64,000 nucleotides of DNA from an uncultured Bacteroidota bacterium (GCA_937124965.1 CAKZLB010000036.1:124001-188000), one strand, 5' to 3'; shown: positions 1 to 8,530, numbered from the stretch's first letter. The notes: generated by a model from the letters alone, not told the origin. Made by a program: numbers and translations.

Positions 1-1955
1 TCGGTAGTCGAGCCGTACAACAAGCCATTATTAGCCAATAACAAAGAACCAATAGGATATTTTCCAGTAACGTTTCTGCTAAATGATATTTTTACACTAT
101 AGGCTTTTGTTTTCGGGTCGAACGTATACAACACTCCTTCGTTGCGCGTTCCTCCTGCGTACGTTAGTCCGTATAACTTTCCATCAACCAATGTAGGAAT
201 GCCTGTTGGACTACTGCCACTAACATCTTTTTCAAAATCAAACACGTTCGTTAACGTATTATTTTGAATGTCGTATTGAAACATCGTTCCGTTTCCATAG
301 ATCCCTCCAAGTGATCGCACCCCAAATAGGAATCCGGGTATTGCTTCTACAACACCATATCCTGAAGAAAAACCAGTCGCGTTCTTTTCGAAAGATGCTA
401 ACTTTTCAACCTTATTTGTTGCTGGATCAAATTCTAGTAATGTCCCGTGATTATTCTCGCCACCATAGACACACAGTCCATATAGTTTCCCGTTAGATGC
501 TTCAGTTAGTCCACCTTGCATATTGAATCCTAAACTATCTACATAGTTCCATAGAGTTTCAATTTTATACGTATTCGGGTCCATCGAATAGATGACACCT
601 AGATTGTTTTCTCCACCTAGTTGACAATTGCCATAAAGCATTCCATTATCTGCCTGTATCAGTGTTCCTGAAGGTTGTACACCATAAACACCGTAACCAA
701 AATACAATGGTCTAGCGAACTCTCCTTTTGACAAATCATACGAGTAAATAGATCCGTTGTACATCGCTCCATCTCCATTGGTTAAAACGCCATATATTTT
801 TCCATCTGCACCTACAGCTACTCCAAAACGAGGATTTTTACCGTTTTTATTTCCATCAAATGATTGCAAATTAGTTACTGTGTCTTCTCCAATTTTATAT
901 GAATATAACGTTCCATCGCTGAGTGGACCACCATTAGAGTAGCAGGTACCGACTAGCACTCCAGCCGTAACTTCAACGAGTTTTGATCTAGGTGTTCGTC
1001 CATTTAAATATTGGAAGGTTAAAATGTTTTTAAAAATTCCTGTTGATGGATCATATTCGTATAAAATATCATTTCCAATATCAGCATCTGCAACACCATA
1101 CAGTTTACCATTGGATGCCAGCATAACCCCATCATACGGGTATTCACCCGTTGTGCGATTACTTTCAAAGTGCAGTTTGGTAGTTAAAACTCCTGTATTT
1201 CGGTCGAATTCGAACAGTGTTCCTTTGTTGTATTTACCTCCAACCAACGCTGCTCCATAAAAGATATTGGATGATACCTCAACAAGGTCTCCAGACGGTT
1301 GCCGACCATTAACAGTGTTATCAAAATCTACAAGTTTTGTGACCGTCAACGTAGCCGTATCTACTTCGTATATGGCTCCTGAATTATTGCTTCCTCCATA
1401 GTATAACGGTAGAATCAAATCACCGTCTTGTGTTTCTGTGAACCGTGACTGAGGATCATTTCCACTTCCTCCCGAAGTACTGAACGAATGAAAAAAGGAC
1501 ACCGAGTCCTTGTCGATATCATAAACAAACAATGTTCCAGCCCCGTTTGATCCACCATCGCGAGTAGAACCGTAAATTTTACCGTTCGATGCAATGAGCA
1601 AACCTGCACCAGGACTTTGACCATGGGTGTTTGTTTCTCCAAAAGAGAAATGCACTTCGTATGTATTAGATGACGGAAAATATTGAAACAACACTCCTCT
1701 ATTGTAATCACCACCAGCACCTGTAACACCATAAAAACTGCCATCAGCAGCCAATGCCAACTCGCCTACTGGATGAGTGCCTTTCACACTTTGAAACGCA
1801 TGAACGATTTTTTTGAAGTTGCCAACTGAATCCGTAGCATACACAATTCCACTATCGTATTTGCCTCCCGATGCCACTCCAAGAAACTCATTTGACTGAC
1901 CATATGTATGTACAAATATTGAAAACGCTGCTATTACTGCTAAATAATTTTTCAT
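1..1955 (-). CDS. Secreted GloVer-repeat protein, C-terminus cut by window edge
   Basis: The reading frame runs without a stop from the ATG at 1955 to the window edge, giving about 651 codons. Residues 1-20 form a signal peptide ending in HTYGQ. The rest is at least twelve repeats of about 50 residues, each with a GG-N-G-LFEFD core, a hydrophobic strand, a G-P turn and a NGKLYG strand. This matches the GloVer tandem repeat family (TIGR03803), which is expected to form a beta-propeller-like fold. It starts 3 nt after the stop of the FG-GAP protein at 1959-3539, so the two are probably cotranscribed. The family usually ends in a T9SS sorting domain, but that end lies outside the window. Extracellular location is inferred; the ligand is unknown. 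Confidence 0.85.
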   Translation of the reverse strand, partial: MKNYLAVIAAFSIFVHTYGQSNEFLGVASGGKYDSGIVYATDSVGNFKKIVHAFQSVKGTHPVGELALAADGSFYGVTGAGGDYNRGVLFQYFPSSNTYEVHFSFGETNTHGQSPGAGLLIASNGKIYGSTRDGGSNGAGTLFVYDIDKDSVSFFHSFSTSGGSGNDPQSRFTETQDGDLILPLYYGGSNNSGAIYEVDTATLTVTKLVDFDNTVNGRQPSGDLVEVSSNIFYGAALVGGKYNKGTLFEFDRNTGVLTTKLHFESNRTTGEYPYDGVMLASNGKLYGVADADIGNDILYEYDPSTGIFKNILTFQYLNGRTPRSKLVEVTAGVLVGTCYSNGGPLSDGTLYSYKIGEDTVTNLQSFDGNKNGKNPRFGVAVGADGKIYGVLTNGDGAMYNGSIYSYDLSKGEFARPLYFGYGVYGVQPSGTLIQADNGMLYGNCQLGGENNLGVIYSMDPNTYKIETLWNYVDSLGFNMQGGLTEASNGKLYGLCVYGGENNHGTLLEFDPATNKVEKLASFEKNATGFSSGYGVVEAIPGFLFGVRSLGGIYGNGTMFQYDIQNNTLTNVFDFEKDVSGSSPTGIPTLVDGKLYGLTYAGGTRNEGVLYTFDPKTKAYSVKISFSRNVTGKYPIGSLLLANNGLLYGSTT

Positions 1956-1958
1956 AAG

Positions 1959-3539
1959 TTAGTTGTTAGTGATTATCAACTTTTGAGGTGACACCGCAGT
2001 TCCATTCAACGAGGAACGTACGAGATATAGCCCAGGTTGCAACGTTGATTTAACCGAAATGTGATTAGTGTTTTGAGCAGATTGTTCGAATACCTTTTTT
2101 CCATTAAGGTCAATAATCTCTATCGTTATGTCTTCTTTTAATTGATCAAAAGTCATTGTAAAATCACCCGTTGATGGGTTTGGGAATATCGCGTTTGTCC
2201 GAATTTGTGAAGTTGGTTCAGACAACTTGGCTTCTGCCGTATAGAAGAAAGCGGCACCTGAGGCTTCCATTTTATTGTTGCCTTCTAGGTCATGATCTTC
2301 ACCAACAGCGCCAACGAGTATCTTCCCATTCCATATGTCGACGGCAGTTCCAAAGTAATCGCCCGCTTCAGCAGAAGAGCATGTAATAATGTCAAGTCCT
2401 TTCCATTGGTTTGCCGAATAATTAAAGACATAAACTTCGCCGCGTGAGATATTAACTCGTCTCCCGCTAATTACTAAATAGGAATTATCTATCGCAACGT
2501 CATAACCAAAATGATCGCTTTGTTTTGGATCTGACTTTACAAACTTCACTGTTTGATTCCACTCTCCTGTTGTTTTATTTTTTTCAAATGCATAAGCAGC
2601 GCCGGTTTCACTGTCTAGATAGGTAGGAGTTGCCCAATTCATATATGCCCCAACAATAATCAGTTCATCATTTAAATCAACCGACCACCCGAAACGCTCT
2701 TTCGAACGAGAGGTAGGCAAGATTTTTTGAATTGGCATCCACTCATCATCAATATCAAGTTCGAAGACATATGCTGCTCCCCGTTCCGGGTACGATGACG
2801 TTTCTGCATCTTGAAAGGCACCAATCACAATCCGTTTTTTGTGAATCGCAACGTCACAACCAAATCGTTCGTGGTACCTTCTTATGATTGGTGTTAACTT
2901 TTTGTTGAGTACCCATTGCGCATCTTGACCAAGTTTGTAAACATAGGCAGAACCACATTGTGAAACAGGATTTTCACCATTGGCGTCTCGTGTATCACCT
3001 TCCGCTCCTATAACTAAATAATCTCCGTATGCAGCCACTGAGCAACCAAAATAAGATTGGTTATTGCGATCTTGTGCGACTATCTTCTGAGTTTCGTCCC
3101 AGAAGCCATCTGCTTGTTTTTCGAAAATGTAAACCGCACCTGCTTTAGACTCGTCATTTTCACCATTTAAGTCAAACTCATGTTCCTCTGCCCCGACGAT
3201 AATTGTCGTTCCTAGAATTGCCACCGATTGTCCAAAACGATCACTACCATTTCTGTCTGATGCCACTATTTTTTGCACCTCGACCCATGTTCCATTCGAC
3301 TGTCTTTCAAATATATACGCAGCCCCAGCCCCACCCATTGGATTGGCTCCGTTTTCGTCTTCATCTTCATAAATTGCTGAAATTACCGCTAGGTCTCCCG
3401 TTCTTGCAACAGCATGACCAAAACCTTCATCCTCTTCTCTATCAGATGCAACAATTTTGGTTTCTTCTGTCCATATTTGAGCAAAAGAAAAACTACCTAA
3501 AGAACTGAGTAAACAAATGAGGAAGAGTAAGTGCTTCAT
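1959..3539 (-). CDS. Secreted FG-GAP repeat protein with T9SS type A sorting domain
   Basis: A 526-residue protein with a signal peptide (residues 1-21, ending FSFAQ). Seven FG-GAP-type repeats follow, each with an FG-x-S/A-V core and a strand ending VGA, ISA or ISG (for example RFGQSVAILGTTIIVGA near residue 100). They suggest an integrin-alpha-like seven-bladed propeller. From about residue 451 a C-terminal T9SS sorting domain begins with IFPNPSTGDF and ends with a QPGLYLVR strand and KLIITNN. The protein should cross the outer membrane by T9SS and be released or surface attached. It is the promoter-proximal gene of a two-gene operon with the GloVer protein. Its function is unknown; adhesion or ligand binding is only inferred from the fold. 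Confidence 0.9.
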   Translation of the reverse strand: MKHLLFLICLLSSLGSFSFAQIWTEETKIVASDREEDEGFGHAVARTGDLAVISAIYEDEDENGANPMGGAGAAYIFERQSNGTWVEVQKIVASDRNGSDRFGQSVAILGTTIIVGAEEHEFDLNGENDESKAGAVYIFEKQADGFWDETQKIVAQDRNNQSYFGCSVAAYGDYLVIGAEGDTRDANGENPVSQCGSAYVYKLGQDAQWVLNKKLTPIIRRYHERFGCDVAIHKKRIVIGAFQDAETSSYPERGAAYVFELDIDDEWMPIQKILPTSRSKERFGWSVDLNDELIIVGAYMNWATPTYLDSETGAAYAFEKNKTTGEWNQTVKFVKSDPKQSDHFGYDVAIDNSYLVISGRRVNISRGEVYVFNYSANQWKGLDIITCSSAEAGDYFGTAVDIWNGKILVGAVGEDHDLEGNNKMEASGAAFFYTAEAKLSEPTSQIRTNAIFPNPSTGDFTMTFDQLKEDITIEIIDLNGKKVFEQSAQNTNHISVKSTLQPGLYLVRSSLNGTAVSPQKLIITNN

Positions 3540-3556
3540 GCTTAAAATATTTAAGC

Positions 3557-3564
3557 CAAAGTTA
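3557..3564 (-). promoter_or_regulatory. Candidate -7 box for the FG-GAP/GloVer operon
   Basis: On the minus strand this reads TAACTTTG, a match to the Bacteroidetes TAnnTTTG -7 element. It lies 17 nt before the ATG at 3539. No TTG is seen at the expected 17-23 nt further upstream. Confidence 0.45.
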
Positions 3565-3766
3565 GAATTAATTATTGATTGCTGAATAAATCTGAGTGCG
3601 ATTGGTGTTCAATGAAAAGCAGAACTTGACAGTGAGAAAAGGAAAGTTTGAAGTCAGAATTATACTTCTCGTTAGGCAGATGTGCTGCTTGCAGGTCAAT
3701 AGGCAATTTTTGAAGTTTATTTTCAGTTGTTAAAAAATAACGTAAAATGTATCTTATTAGATATTT

Positions 3767-3774
3767 TAGGTTTG
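3767..3774 (+). promoter_or_regulatory. Candidate -7 box for the small protein/kinase operon
   Basis: TAGGTTTG matches the TAnnTTTG -7 element and lies 24 nt before the ATG at 3799. With the box at 3557 it forms a divergent promoter region between two operons. No convincing -33 TTG is visible. Confidence 0.45.
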
Positions 3775-3798
3775 AATTCTTATTCCTTATTTTGAAGA

Positions 3799-4110
3799 AT
3801 GAGTTTTAACCCAAATCAAGATCATTCAATTACGCTTACCGCAGCAGCTGCAATGACAAAGGCGTATAGAGACGCAAACCCAGGAGCTAGACTAGGCGGA
3901 TTCTTTGGAAAAGATGCTTTAATCGCAATTCTAAATCAAGCAGATTGTGTAGGTATCAAGTTCTATTTTGCTGAAGATGATAATGGCGACCCGTCACTTG
4001 TTTTAGTAGGTGCCAAAGCAAACCAAGACGATATGGTAACAGGGTTGCTGGCTGATAAACTTGTTCCAGATCCTCCAGGTTCATCTAATCCAAATTCACT
4101 AAACTCCTAA
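3799..4110 (+). CDS. Small conserved protein of unknown function, two-component module
   Basis: A 103-residue protein with no signal peptide, membrane segment or recognised domain. It has a helical MTKAYR segment, a GGFFGKDALIAILNQADCVG motif with one cysteine, then alternating strands (GIKFYFAEDDNG, SLVLVGAKA). The tail is rich in Pro, Ser and Asn and ends NPNSLNS. I recall similar 100-residue proteins, with the GFFGKDA-like motif and an LNS-type end, in other Bacteroidetes near signalling genes, but cannot check this here. It is the first gene of a four-gene unit, 2 nt before the membrane protein at 4113. That tight spacing suggests it is a ligand, sensor partner or output of the kinase system, but no function can be assigned. 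Confidence 0.8.
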   Translation: MSFNPNQDHSITLTAAAAMTKAYRDANPGARLGGFFGKDALIAILNQADCVGIKFYFAEDDNGDPSLVLVGAKANQDDMVTGLLADKLVPDPPGSSNPNSLNS

Positions 4111-4112
4111 GA

Positions 4113-4778
4113 ATGACAACACTCCTCCAAAATCCATCGTTTCAAAGCGTATATTTGGGGGTACCAGTCCTGCTGTATTTGTTATTTTGGAAAAAGTGTA
4201 AGCTTGATAATTGGATTTGTGCGTATTTAATATTTACAATACTCACCCTGCTATACTCTCTGTTTTTTAAAGGATACAATTTGCCTTACTACAGTGTTTT
4301 TACAACTTTGGAAGCATTGTTAATTGGGTTAATGGTTTATTCTTTAACTAAGGCAAAATGGACAATCGCACTAGCATCTATTCCGAACTTTACTCTGTTA
4401 ATTACATACTTTTTAACCGAATTTTCATCTAAAGATATAATTCCATTTACCGACCAGTTTCCTTATCGCTCACCTATTGGTGCCCATCAATTTTTTGATA
4501 TTAGCTCTTTGAATAGTCTGATAATTAGTATTCTATGCTTTTTCTGGCTGTACAATATAATCAGTATTGAAAAAACAAAATATCTCACAAACAAAAGCCT
4601 GGTGTATGTTTTTGCGATTCTCGTCTTTCATGCTGGGTCGTTTTTTACATTAGCGTTTGCACGATATTTAATTAGTGATTTAGAGGTATGGAGAACATTA
4701 TGGGCATTCATTTTTATCCCAATTTTTATGCTTTCTTTCACCTCTCTTAGCGTTGGACTATTATGGAAACAGAAATAA
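4113..4778 (+). CDS. Polytopic membrane protein of two-component module
   Basis: A 221-residue, strongly hydrophobic protein with about six or seven predicted membrane helices, separated by short charged loops (for example KKCKLDN near residue 30 and EKTKYLTNK near 153). I recognise no enzymatic motif or transporter signature. The start lies 2 nt after the stop at 4110. The last 16 nt overlap the kinase gene at 4763, so translation of the two is probably coupled. Since the kinase has only one short N-terminal membrane helix and no sensor domain, this protein is a good candidate for the missing membrane sensor. That role is inferred from gene order only. Confidence 0.8.
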   Translation: MTTLLQNPSFQSVYLGVPVLLYLLFWKKCKLDNWICAYLIFTILTLLYSLFFKGYNLPYYSVFTTLEALLIGLMVYSLTKAKWTIALASIPNFTLLITYFLTEFSSKDIIPFTDQFPYRSPIGAHQFFDISSLNSLIISILCFFWLYNIISIEKTKYLTNKSLVYVFAILVFHAGSFFTLAFARYLISDLEVWRTLWAFIFIPIFMLSFTSLSVGLLWKQK

Positions 4779-5539
4779 TTGTCATTGTTCTAGGAACTCT
4801 ATTTACGTTGCTCCTACTAGCACTAACCATCATAATTGTGGTTGCTGCACAGCGTAAAAAGTCTAAACTTGAACTCGAAGTTCAACTACTGGAAGTAAAA
4901 CGTCAAAAAGACATTGCGGAAAATACGTTAATCTCTCAAGAAAAAGAGCGTCAGCGCGTGGGTTTAGAGCTACATGATGAGTTAGGGCCAACCTTCGCAG
5001 CCATTCGTTTTAATATCGACCGCATTAAACAAAAGCTTGACAAAAACGAACTCGAATCGATTGCAAAAATTGCGGATGAAACTTCTTCAAACCTAGAGTC
5101 TGCCATTGGCGATTTTTCAGATATTTCAAAGCTATTATATCCAGTCATTCTTGTGAGACATGGATTACAAAAGGCCATTGATGATTTAGTACAAAAAGCG
5201 GATTTTGATCCCTCGCGATCTGTTAATCTTGTTTTCTCTATTGATCCCCCAAAAAAGGAAATTGTTCAATTGTCGATTTACCGAGTTTGTCAAGAGCTTC
5301 TAACCAATGCAAGCAAACATTCTAAAAGTAACAATGTAAGTCTATCTGTAAAAGAAGATAACCAACAGATACAAATAAATTACTCGGACAATGGTGTAGG
5401 CTTTGATGCTGAGACTGTTAATCGCGGTTTGGGTTTAAACAGCATAAAAGGAAGAATAGAGGCAATCGGTGGTTCTGTCGAAATGCATTCACTGTTGTCA
5501 AAAGGTGTTACTTATAAAATATCGATACCAAATGATTAA
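4763..5539 (+). CDS. Sensor histidine kinase, HisKA_3 (NarL-partner) type
   Basis: A 258-residue kinase. Residues 5-28 form one transmembrane helix and residues 30-66 a charged coiled coil. The dimerisation/phosphoacceptor box is ELHDELGP with H71. The HATPase domain shows an N box (QELLTNASKH, about residue 178), a G1 box (DNGVGFD) and a G2 box (GLGLNSIKGR). There is no periplasmic or cytoplasmic sensor domain, so signal input must come from the membrane helix or from a partner, plausibly the membrane protein whose gene overlaps this one by 16 nt. The downstream regulator overlaps by 8 nt (ATGATTAA). Autophosphorylation of H71 and transfer to D55 of the regulator follow from the family. Confidence 0.93.
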   Translation: METEIIVIVLGTLFTLLLLALTIIIVVAAQRKKSKLELEVQLLEVKRQKDIAENTLISQEKERQRVGLELHDELGPTFAAIRFNIDRIKQKLDKNELESIAKIADETSSNLESAIGDFSDISKLLYPVILVRHGLQKAIDDLVQKADFDPSRSVNLVFSIDPPKKEIVQLSIYRVCQELLTNASKHSKSNNVSLSVKEDNQQIQINYSDNGVGFDAETVNRGLGLNSIKGRIEAIGGSVEMHSLLSKGVTYKISIPND

Positions 5540-6173
5540 ACTAGGAATAGTAGAAGATCATCAAATATTACGCACTGCAATGGTCAACTTACTCAATGAC
5601 CATGATGACTTTGACATTGTCGTAGAAGCTTTTAACGGCATTGATTTACTCGAAAAAATTAATCCTGAAAAACTTCCAGAAGTCATTTTAATTGACGTTG
5701 AAATGCCTGAAATGGATGGTCCAACAACCGTTCTAAAGTATAGGGAATTATATGGCAATCAGTCAAAATTGTTAGGATTGTCGGTTCACAAAGAACCACG
5801 ATTGATTAACGAAATGATTCAAAATGGATCAAATGGTTTTGTTACTAAATCAGTTAGTTCTGAAGAACTATTTCATGCAATAAAAAAAGTAAGATCTCAA
5901 GGTTTTTATGTCAGTCGTGATATTGCCAAGTTTTTAAAATCTTCAGAACAACCAGTGCTACAAGATTCGTTGCTTAATGAAACGGAAGAAAAAATACTGC
6001 GACTTATTTGTTTGGAGAAGAAAAACGATGAAATCGCAAAGGAATTATCGCTTTCACGAAATACGATTAACACCTATCGGACTAGAATGTTAGAAAAGCT
6101 AAATGTTAAAAATTCGGTTGGTTTAGTACTTTATGCAATAAAAAGTGGAATTTATTGGATTGATAATGAATAG
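5532..6173 (+). CDS. Response regulator, REC plus LuxR-type HTH
   Basis: A 213-residue regulator. The start is the ATG at 5532, which begins MIKLGIVEDHQ and overlaps the kinase stop; a longer in-frame extension upstream would only translate kinase sequence. The receiver domain has acidic residues E8/D9, phosphoacceptor D55 in LIDVEMPEMDG, a Ser in the usual Thr/Ser position (GLSVH) and the conserved Lys (FVTKS). The C-terminal LuxR/NarL helix-turn-helix covers about residues 148-205 (EIAKELSLSRNTINTYRTRM). It should activate or repress transcription on phosphorylation. Likely targets include its own operon or the divergent propeller genes, but no operator is identifiable. Confidence 0.93.
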   Translation: MIKLGIVEDHQILRTAMVNLLNDHDDFDIVVEAFNGIDLLEKINPEKLPEVILIDVEMPEMDGPTTVLKYRELYGNQSKLLGLSVHKEPRLINEMIQNGSNGFVTKSVSSEELFHAIKKVRSQGFYVSRDIAKFLKSSEQPVLQDSLLNETEEKILRLICLEKKNDEIAKELSLSRNTINTYRTRMLEKLNVKNSVGLVLYAIKSGIYWIDNE

Positions 6174-6345
6174 GTTATAATATTATTTTCCCAATTGTAT
6201 CTTTTTAGATATTGTAACTCATTTAAAAAAAGTTTTCGTTTGCGTGCAACGATTGTCTGTATTGTTAGACTAACAAATCAGATGAGCGGGGCAAGTGAAC
6301 CAAACTAGCCTTTGCTTCTTACTATTTTAGAATGAAGTTATTATT

Positions 6346-7053
6346 ATGAATAAGTTACCACAACATTCGCAAGAGCTACTTTTTAAGTACTTTTTAGGGG
6401 GTATTGATTACTCTGAATTTAAAGCCTCTGTTATTCAAGATAGAAGTTTTAAAACATATCTTGGTAATGGACTTTATCAAGAACTAACTAGCGGTTTTGA
6501 TGATGAAATTCTTTTTTTTGCGAGCATCAAAGAACAAATTAAACCGTATGTAAATTGGGGTAATTATGAAGTTACAAAGTTGAAACACGCTTTAAACTTG
6601 TTAAATCAACCAAACACGCTTGAAAAGGGTTTGGAAGCATGTTACACTCTGTATTGCGAAGGTTATGACTTTTTAGAAGTTATTGGAAATACAGGCGATG
6701 AAAAGGCTATTTGTAAGCGTTTTGATTATTGTGAATGGGTTGATTTACCCCAAGCCAAAAAGGAAGCTGTCCGTAAAAAAATCTACCCGACTATTCAGGA
6801 AACTACATCGAAAGTCATTCAGTGGTTAGACGGTGGACTAATAAGACCAACAGGCAGAAAAAATCGATACGCCAAGATGGATTACATTGACCTGAGGGCG
6901 TATGAAGGAAAGCTTTCTTTGCTTAGTCAATCTAAAAAGAACATTTACGTGCACTCCAAATTAGCGATACGAAGTGCAAAAAAGCAATTTAACGAAGTGA
7001 TAAACACGCTAAAACATGGCAGTGAATTGCTTAAAGACGGGGTTGTCGATTAA
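6346..7053 (+). CDS. Hypothetical soluble protein
   Basis: A 235-residue, mostly helical, charged protein without signal peptide or membrane helices. I do not recognise a domain. It contains scattered cysteines (EACYTLYCEGYDF, AICKRFDYCEW) and a Lys/Arg-rich C-terminal half. The gene stands alone in a 172-nt gap after the response regulator. Its 3' end overlaps the convergent membrane-protein gene by 23 nt (7031-7053). Codon use resembles its neighbours, so there is no sign of recent transfer. The long uninterrupted frame and normal start context support a real gene. Confidence 0.65.
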   Translation: MNKLPQHSQELLFKYFLGGIDYSEFKASVIQDRSFKTYLGNGLYQELTSGFDDEILFFASIKEQIKPYVNWGNYEVTKLKHALNLLNQPNTLEKGLEACYTLYCEGYDFLEVIGNTGDEKAICKRFDYCEWVDLPQAKKEAVRKKIYPTIQETTSKVIQWLDGGLIRPTGRKNRYAKMDYIDLRAYEGKLSLLSQSKKNIYVHSKLAIRSAKKQFNEVINTLKHGSELLKDGVVD

Positions 7054-7459
7054 ATAATCGTTTGATTGACACCGTTGTGATTAACGTTAATCCTAAAGCC
7101 ACTAAGCTCGTAAAAGTATTCTCCCTTGCATAATGCCAAAACATTGGTAGAACACATTGATAACAGAATCGACTTAAATCATAGTAAAAAAATACTTCAG
7201 TAACAATCGCCATTACTAGTTGAATCAATAGGTAACCTAAAACAACCAAAATTGATTTAAGAAAAAAATGCTTCGAACTATTTAGTGTATACATGAACCA
7301 AGACGTAGTAAATAGTATCGGAGTCAGTTTTCCTAAATATTTGTATGCTGAAGTCACTGTTGAAAGATCCTCCCAGTAAGGAAAATAAAACCGAGAAACG
7401 TTCATAGTAAGTAACCCTATGATCAGAATTATAATACTATATGAAACTACTTTTTTCAA
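7031..7459 (-). CDS. Small integral membrane protein, unknown
   Basis: A 142-residue protein with about four hydrophobic helices (near residues 4-24, 44-58, 66-90 and 115-133), short loops and a basic C-terminus (SIKRLFNRQPRL). No family recognised. Its 3' end overlaps the convergent gene at 6346-7053 by 23 nt, so each message is partly antisense to the other. The positive-inside pattern (KK at the N-terminus, KR/R at the C-terminus) is consistent with an inner-membrane protein with both ends in the cytoplasm. Confidence 0.6.
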   Translation of the reverse strand: MKKVVSYSIIILIIGLLTMNVSRFYFPYWEDLSTVTSAYKYLGKLTPILFTTSWFMYTLNSSKHFFLKSILVVLGYLLIQLVMAIVTEVFFYYDLSRFCYQCVLPMFWHYARENTFTSLVALGLTLITTVSIKRLFNRQPRL

Positions 7460-7544
7460 ATTAATGAGTTTGTTCGTAGGAAGTTAAAAAGTTTTAGAAC
7501 TATTCACATTCTCCAAAAATATCCTAATCTAGCACATACTACGA

Positions 7545-7552
7545 TATATTTG
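7545..7552 (+). promoter_or_regulatory. -7 box directly before the SRAP start
   Basis: TATATTTG is a perfect TAnnTTTG box with only 4 nt between its last base and the ATG at 7557. Transcription would begin at or next to the start codon, so a leaderless transcript is expected. Confidence 0.5.
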
Positions 7553-7556
7553 TTTT

Positions 7557-8222
7557 ATGTGTTACCATATAAAACAAACCACTGCATTAGACATATTAGC
7601 GGAAAAGATGGGTTTAAATGAACCGAAAGGAAATCATCAAGAGTTATTTGAACCTTCCTCTGAAATCAATGGATTTGCCTTTAATTGGGTACCAATACGA
7701 ACCAATGTAGATTCAAAACAAATGCGACTAGGAAAATGGTGGCTAATGCCTTCCTGGGAAAAAGAATGGTCGCCCAAATTGCGTAACACGCTTAATACTA
7801 CCGTCGAAAAGATTGAAGAACAACGTTCTGTTTGCTTTAAATATCAAGAAAATCATGCGACCTTGTTGGTTGATGGGTTCTATGAATGGCAACATGTAGC
7901 ATCCGTTAATAAAAAAGGTAAAAAAGAAGTTGACAAACGCAGACACCTAATAATGACAACTAGTGGTGCACCTTTTCAACTTGCGTGTTTGTATTCAGAT
8001 TGGTATTACCCTGATATAGGAGCAACCATTAAAACAGTTTCGATCCTCACTCGACCCGCTAATTCGTTAATGGCCCATATTCATAACACAAAAAAACGCA
8101 TGCCAGTTATCTTGGATAATGAAATGGCTGACAATTGGTTGAATAATCACTTAGAAGTACCTGATTTTTTAGATATGGATACATATTTCGAAGCATTGCC
8201 GTTACATGCCGTAAAACGTTAA
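7557..8222 (+). CDS. SRAP family protein (HMCES/YedK), abasic-site crosslinking
   Basis: A 221-residue SOS response-associated peptidase domain. Family knowledge: Cys2, exposed after Met removal, forms a stable thiazolidine with abasic sites in single-stranded DNA and shields them during replication. Seen here: M-C-Y at the start with C2, the asparagine region LNTTVEK (N80-E84), the active Glu in DGFYEWQ (E110), and the His segment IHNTKKRMPVIL (H176). The loop after H176 is slightly longer than the usual H-x-RMP form. The gene is monocistronic, with a TAnnTTTG box 4 nt upstream. Confidence is high because all four catalytic positions are present. Confidence 0.93.
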   Translation: MCYHIKQTTALDILAEKMGLNEPKGNHQELFEPSSEINGFAFNWVPIRTNVDSKQMRLGKWWLMPSWEKEWSPKLRNTLNTTVEKIEEQRSVCFKYQENHATLLVDGFYEWQHVASVNKKGKKEVDKRRHLIMTTSGAPFQLACLYSDWYYPDIGATIKTVSILTRPANSLMAHIHNTKKRMPVILDNEMADNWLNNHLEVPDFLDMDTYFEALPLHAVKR

Positions 8223-8247
8223 AAATCGTTATATGTGGTGATTTTTA
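8221..8247 (+). terminator. Weak stem-loop after the SRAP gene
   Basis: AAAAATC at 8221-8227 can pair with GATTTTT at 8241-8247 across a short loop. The stem is AT-rich and short, and the T run is part of the stem, so terminator function is uncertain. Confidence 0.25.
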
Positions 8248-8274
8248 ATTGAGACAAAAGATTCAAATTCGTAT

Positions 8275-8451
8275 GTGCTTAGATCAATCCCACACATTCT
8301 CTCTGAAGAATCAACTATATTACCAAAACGTAGAAGACGCTTTTACATAACGAAATTGTTGGTAAGGCGACATCCAGGGAAGTACGACAAATGGTCTTTA
8401 AACCAATCCCTAACTGCTACATATTTAAAGAAATTTAAAGGAAACTCTTAA
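8275..8451 (+). CDS. Possible short basic ORF or remnant
   Basis: A frame open from about 8242 to the TAA at 8449-8451. It has no ATG, but a GTG at 8275 would give 58 residues. The translation is very basic in the middle (PKRRRRFYITKLLVRRHPG) and ends KKFKGNS. No family recognised. There is no promoter box close upstream and the start codon is weak. It could be a small DNA- or RNA-binding protein, the tail of a decayed gene, or chance. Confidence 0.25.
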   Translation: MLRSIPHILSEESTILPKRRRRFYITKLLVRRHPGKYDKWSLNQSLTATYLKKFKGNS

Positions 8452-8522
8452 TAGATTCATCACAAGTAGCATCCTATTTTATGATTTTTGTCCAAGAGTA
8501 AGTAGTTTTTAGTCTATCCATT

Positions 8523-8530
8523 TACCTTTG
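8523..8530 (+). promoter_or_regulatory. Candidate -7 box for the DUF4920 lipoprotein
   Basis: TACCTTTG matches TAnnTTTG and ends 18 nt before the ATG at 8549. No TTG at the expected -33 position. Confidence 0.45.

Noticed and set aside
757-1260. Plus-strand frames inside the GloVer gene
   Set aside because: Proline- and serine-rich shadows of the repeat sequence without a start context; the minus strand has a complete coding frame.
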